A DNA stretch of 64,000 nucleotides from Flavobacterium hydrophilum (lineage in GTDB: Bacteria > Bacteroidota > Bacteroidia > Flavobacteriales > Flavobacteriaceae). Below the pieces are notes generated by a model. That model made no database searches. It was given only the letters and a program-made list of their open reading frames with translations, and was not told the origin of the DNA. Where the stretch lies: NCBI RefSeq assembly GCF_003202405.1, contig NZ_QJHL01000001.1, forward strand, positions 1,426,001 to 1,490,000. Direction: 5' to 3'. Of this stretch, positions 60,629-64,000 are shown in pieces. The position numbers were made by a program, and so were the translations under genes. Positions within the stretch are counted from its first letter, which is position 1. Every line of letters starts with the position of its first letter.

Positions 60629-62221
60629 ATGAAAATTAAAAAAACATACTCTGTTTTAATGATGACTATTTTGGCTTTAAGTATCATTATGAATGTTAAT
60701 GCACAAAAAGACAACATCAAGAATGATATTTTTTGGAATACTAAAGACGGAAAACCATTAAATAGTCAGGGAGGTGGTATTTTTAAATTTTCAAAACCCG
60801 TTGCAGGAGTACAAAAATATTACTGGTACGGTGTTCAGTATGAAGAAGCGGATATCTACAGAAATGCTCCACATATCACTTTGCCGAATGCTACATTTAA
60901 ATCGGTTACCTGTTATAGTTCTACAGATTTAGTTAATTGGACATTTGAAGGAGATGTTGTAACCAAAGACGATGTGAATAAGTCAGGTAAAACATGGGTA
61001 GGGCGTTTAGGTGTTACTTATATTAAGGAAATGAATAAGTATGCCATGTTTGTTCAGCATGGTAATGAAGTATTGATTATGCTTTCGGATTCCCCAACAG
61101 GACAATTTAGCTGGCATCAGAAAATCAATATGGAAAAAATGATTGGAACGAGTAATACCGGAGATCAGACTGTATTTACTGACGAAGATACCGGAAAATC
61201 GTATTTAATTTATTCTTACGGAAAAGGAAGGAATAAAATATATGTTTCAGAAATTGGTATTAAGGAGGGCAAAGTAAATCTTTTAGACTGTACTCAGATT
61301 TTTAAGGGAGAAAGCCGTGAAGGGAACTGTATGTTTAAGTATCAAAACAAATACTACATGTTCGCTTCAAATATTTATGGCTGGGACGCATCTTTTGCTT
61401 ATTATCTGATTGCTGATGACATCAGAGGACCTTATTTACCTGCTAATGATATGTTGGTTACGAATGGAGCTTCAGAAGATTTTGCCCATATTTCACAAAC
61501 CGGTTTTTTCTTTTCTGTAAAAGGAAGCAAGCAGGAAACCATACTATATTGTGGAGATCGTTGGGCTGATTTTGCAGGCAATGGATTAGGATATAATCAA
61601 TGGTGTCCTCTTTCGTTTGATGGAAAAACACCTTATTTTAATTCACTTAATTCGTGGAATATTAATGCCAAAACAGGAGAGTGGAAAGTCGCCAAAGATA
61701 ATGATTATGTTAAAAACGGTAGCTTTGAAGCAGATCGCAGACATATCCCAAGTCCTGTAAAACCGATACAAATTGAATTGACGGGATGGACAAACGAAGT
61801 TATTGAAGGAAATAAAATAAGTTTAGACACTGTTACTTCACCTGTTATTAATTATTTCAATACTGAAATTGACAGAAAGATTGTTATTGGCGAAAAAAGT
61901 TTAAATATTAGCGATAAGATTTATTTTAAACGAAAAACATCTCAAACGATTATTTCATCTTCTTATGTAAAACTCGAAGATGGCTTATATACGCTTACAG
62001 CTAAAGTTAAGAATACCAAAGGTTTTAAAAGCTTAGAAATGTATGCTTTTAGCAATGGTAAAAAACTTCAATACGATTTCAAAGAAGAGAATGCATCATG
62101 GAAAACAATTTTGATAAAAAACATTCCTGTTAAGGCCGGGAAAATTGAAATTGGTTTTATGACTGAAGGAACACCAAATGCTTCCTGTGAGGTTGATGAT
62201 GTTACGCTGGTTAGAAAATAA
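60629..62221 (+). CDS. GH43 family exo-galactanase-like glycosidase with C-terminal sandwich
   Basis: This 530-residue secreted protein has a signal peptide (MKIKKTYSVLMMTILALSIIMNVNA), a GH43-type propeller (about 35-340) and a C-terminal carbohydrate-binding-like beta-sandwich (about 360-530). VTCYSSTDLVNWTFEG, the probable acid Glu in REGNCMFKYQNKYYMF, and LYCGDRW match subfamily 24-like exo-beta-1,3-galactanases. The ATG at 60629 is chosen because the signal peptide begins there; the ATG at 60578 adds 17 residues with no signal character. It is the second such GH43 in the window and belongs to region J with a GH2 downstream. A shared core element precedes it. Confidence 0.78.
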   Translation: MKIKKTYSVLMMTILALSIIMNVNAQKDNIKNDIFWNTKDGKPLNSQGGGIFKFSKPVAGVQKYYWYGVQYEEADIYRNAPHITLPNATFKSVTCYSSTDLVNWTFEGDVVTKDDVNKSGKTWVGRLGVTYIKEMNKYAMFVQHGNEVLIMLSDSPTGQFSWHQKINMEKMIGTSNTGDQTVFTDEDTGKSYLIYSYGKGRNKIYVSEIGIKEGKVNLLDCTQIFKGESREGNCMFKYQNKYYMFASNIYGWDASFAYYLIADDIRGPYLPANDMLVTNGASEDFAHISQTGFFFSVKGSKQETILYCGDRWADFAGNGLGYNQWCPLSFDGKTPYFNSLNSWNINAKTGEWKVAKDNDYVKNGSFEADRRHIPSPVKPIQIELTGWTNEVIEGNKISLDTVTSPVINYFNTEIDRKIVIGEKSLNISDKIYFKRKTSQTIISSSYVKLEDGLYTLTAKVKNTKGFKSLEMYAFSNGKKLQYDFKEENASWKTILIKNIPVKAGKIEIGFMTEGTPNASCEVDDVTLVRK

Positions 62222-62251
62222 GAAAACTAGTTGGTTATAATTGGAAACAGG

Positions 62252-62280
62252 TGTCAGGCTGAGCGGAGTCGATGCCCTTT
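62252..62280. repeat. Dispersed repeat, copy 2
   Basis: This 29-base stretch repeats 29528-29556 with one change (A to T). It lies between the GH43 and GH2 genes and is not part of either. Confidence 0.7.
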
Positions 62281-62402
62281 ACAATTAGAAGCCTCTATAT
62301 ATCTAAATTCATTAAACTTTGATAAAATACTATTAATTCCGGTTGTCCAAAAAGGGTATATTTATAAACTTTACACGACTATCAAATTAACCGGAATTAT
62401 TT

Positions 62403-64000
62403 ATGAAATCTATTGCTCTTAATCGATTTTTTCTCAGTATTATTTTTTTAATATCTCTGTATACTTCAGCGCAAAAGCAGGCTGAACGAGATTTAATTTT
62501 AATTGATAAGGACTGGCGCTTTTCTTTCGGTCATTTATACGATACCCAGAAAGATTTTAACCATGCAACAGGTTATTTTTCGTATTTAACCAAAACCGGA
62601 TTTGGTGATGGTCCTGCTGCGCAAAATTTTGATGACCGTGCCTGGAGAAAATTAGATCTTCCGCATGATTGGGCAGTTGAACAGCCTTTCAGTGAAAAAG
62701 GAAGCTTCAGCCACGGATTTAAAACTGCCGGAAAAGGTTTTCCAGAAAAAAGTATAGGCTGGTACCGAAAAAAAATCAATATTCCTGATAGCGATAAAGG
62801 TCGGATCATCTCTTTAAAATTTGATGGGGTTTTTAGAAATTCAAAAGTATTTTTCAACGGCTATTTTCTAGGAACAGAAGAAAGCGGCTATAACGGATTT
62901 GAATACGATGTTACGGCTTATGTAAATTATGGAGGCGAAAACACGGTTGTAGTGCGTGCTGATGCTTCGATGGAAGAAGGCTGGTTTTATGAAGGAGCCG
63001 GAATTTACAGACATGTGTATCTGAAAAAAACAAATCCAATTCATGTAATTGCAAACGGAAGCTATGTAACCTCCGAAATAAAAGAAAACAATGCTGAAGT
63101 TACCGCTGAAGTCTCTGTTGAAAATAAAGGGAATTATAAAGGTCAAATTGAAATTCTTCAAAGTGTTATAGATGCTGATGGAAAACAAATTGCAAACATT
63201 TCCCAAAATGTTATTGCTCCGGATTTTTATAAAACGTCCAGTTACAGTTCGAAATTACAAGTCAATAATCCATTATTGTGGGATATTGAAAATCCGAATT
63301 TATATCGTTTAATAACTGAAATTAAGCAGGAAGGAAAATTAATTGACCGCTATGAAACTTCTTTCGGAATCCGTACAATTAAGTTTGATGCTGAAAAAGG
63401 TTTTTTCCTTAACGGAAAATCATTAAAACTAAAAGGAACCAACAATCATCAGGATCATGCCGGAATTGGTACAGCTTTACCAAATGAACTGCAGTATTAC
63501 CGAATCAAAAAGCTGAAAGAAATGGGATCGAATGCCTATCGTTGCTCGCATCATCCGCCAACACCGGAATTGCTTGACGCCTGTGATAAACTCGGAATGC
63601 TGGTTATTGATGAGACCCGTTTGATGGGAATTAATGATTATCACCTAAATGATTTGAAACGGATGATGGAGCGTGATCGTAATCATCCGAGTATTTTTTG
63701 CTGGTCTGTAGGAAATGAAGAATGGAATATCGAAGGCGGTATTGTTGGTGAACGCATTACAAATGTGATGCAGGGATTTACAAAAAATATTGACCCTACA
63801 AGACCTGTTACGGTTGGAATAAGCAGTGGTTTTAAAAGCGGAATATCGTCTGTGGTCGAAATTATGGGTTATAATTACCTTGGTAACGGTGATATTGATG
63901 CGCATCGAAATCAATTCAAACAACAGCCGGGAATGGGCACAGAAGAAGGTTCTACGTTTGCAACACGCGGTATTTATTTTGATGATGAAGCCAAACATTA
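62403..64000 (+). CDS. GH2 beta-galactosidase-like protein, 3' partial
   Basis: The frame opened by the ATG at 62403 (MKSIALNRFFLSIIFLISLYTSAQ, a signal peptide) stays open to the window edge, giving 532 residues. It reads as a GH2 enzyme: a sugar-binding domain (about 30-220) with LDLPHDWAVEQPF and KSIGWYRKK, an Ig-like domain, then the barrel with GTNNHQDHAGIG, SNAYRCSHHPPTPELLDACD and the acid/base Glu in WSVGNEEWN. The nucleophile region lies near the end or beyond the window. It is 181 bases after the GH43 gene, with a dispersed repeat in the gap, and is probably on the same transcript. A galactosidase role fits, but is not proven. Confidence 0.85.
   Translation, partial: MKSIALNRFFLSIIFLISLYTSAQKQAERDLILIDKDWRFSFGHLYDTQKDFNHATGYFSYLTKTGFGDGPAAQNFDDRAWRKLDLPHDWAVEQPFSEKGSFSHGFKTAGKGFPEKSIGWYRKKINIPDSDKGRIISLKFDGVFRNSKVFFNGYFLGTEESGYNGFEYDVTAYVNYGGENTVVVRADASMEEGWFYEGAGIYRHVYLKKTNPIHVIANGSYVTSEIKENNAEVTAEVSVENKGNYKGQIEILQSVIDADGKQIANISQNVIAPDFYKTSSYSSKLQVNNPLLWDIENPNLYRLITEIKQEGKLIDRYETSFGIRTIKFDAEKGFFLNGKSLKLKGTNNHQDHAGIGTALPNELQYYRIKKLKEMGSNAYRCSHHPPTPELLDACDKLGMLVIDETRLMGINDYHLNDLKRMMERDRNHPSIFCWSVGNEEWNIEGGIVGERITNVMQGFTKNIDPTRPVTVGISSGFKSGISSVVEIMGYNYLGNGDIDAHRNQFKQQPGMGTEEGSTFATRGIYFDDEAKH

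Noticed and set aside
62573..63998. Several minus-strand frames (62573-62857, 62868-63206, 63645-63998)
   Set aside because: All lie antisense to the continuous GH2 frame starting at 62403, which has conserved motifs throughout.

Overview
The window looks like a chromosomal segment of a Flavobacterium-type Bacteroidota. The evidence is the low GC content, Bacteroidetes promoter boxes (TAnnTTTG), near absence of Shine-Dalgarno sites, a SusC/SusD pair with FecI/FecR, a T9SS sorting domain, a type VI VgrG of the Bacteroidetes kind, and dispersed palindromic intergenic repeats typical of this group. No tRNA, rRNA, CRISPR array or transposase was seen. No gene-free stretch exceeds 300 bases.

Layout. 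(A) 1-4966: a GH105 unsaturated rhamnogalacturonyl hydrolase (5' end outside the window), a PL22-like oligogalacturonate lyase and a GH2 enzyme, closed by a strong hairpin terminator. (B) 4984-14759: a minus-strand GH2-like enzyme faces a plus-strand run of GH43, GH28, GH115 and an S1 sulfatase. (C) 14958-15134: a small histone H1-like gene with its own promoter and terminator. (D) 21249 down to 15301: a minus-strand run of a CE12-like esterase, a GH2 and a two-domain CE12-like esterase. (E) 21474-29504: two six-hairpin glycosidase-type proteins and a PL11 rhamnogalacturonan lyase. (F) 29721-31603: an ELWxxDGT-repeat T9SS protein and a small membrane protein. (G) 40859 down to 31632: FecI, FecR, SusC with an STN domain, SusD, a lipoprotein and a diheme peroxidase. 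(H) 41011-54965: a GntR-type regulator, then rhaT, rhaEW, rhaI, rhaB, lutA, GH28, lutB, lutC, uxuB and uxuA. (I) 55135-60505: VgrG, a small protein, a HET-C-like putative effector and a lipoprotein that may be its immunity partner. (J) 60629-64000: a second GH43 and a GH2 cut by the window end.

How it fits together (inference). Regions A, B, D, E and J encode deacetylation, backbone cleavage and side-chain trimming of rhamnogalacturonan I and/or glucuronidated arabinogalactan. Region H imports L-rhamnose and converts it through rhamnulose-1-phosphate to DHAP and lactate. LutABC then oxidises lactate to pyruvate, and UxuB/UxuA handle the glucuronate branch.

The most interesting non-coding signal is a short element, consensus TAGTACAGGATA. 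It lies in the three divergent intergenic regions of B, D/E and H and in front of the GH43 of region J. At four promoters it sits exactly 20 nt upstream of a TAnnTTTG-like -7 box, which suggests one regulon joining enzymes and rhamnose catabolism. The most interesting protein system is the compact type VI effector/immunity cassette of region I, placed between sugar-acid catabolism and glycan hydrolase genes.
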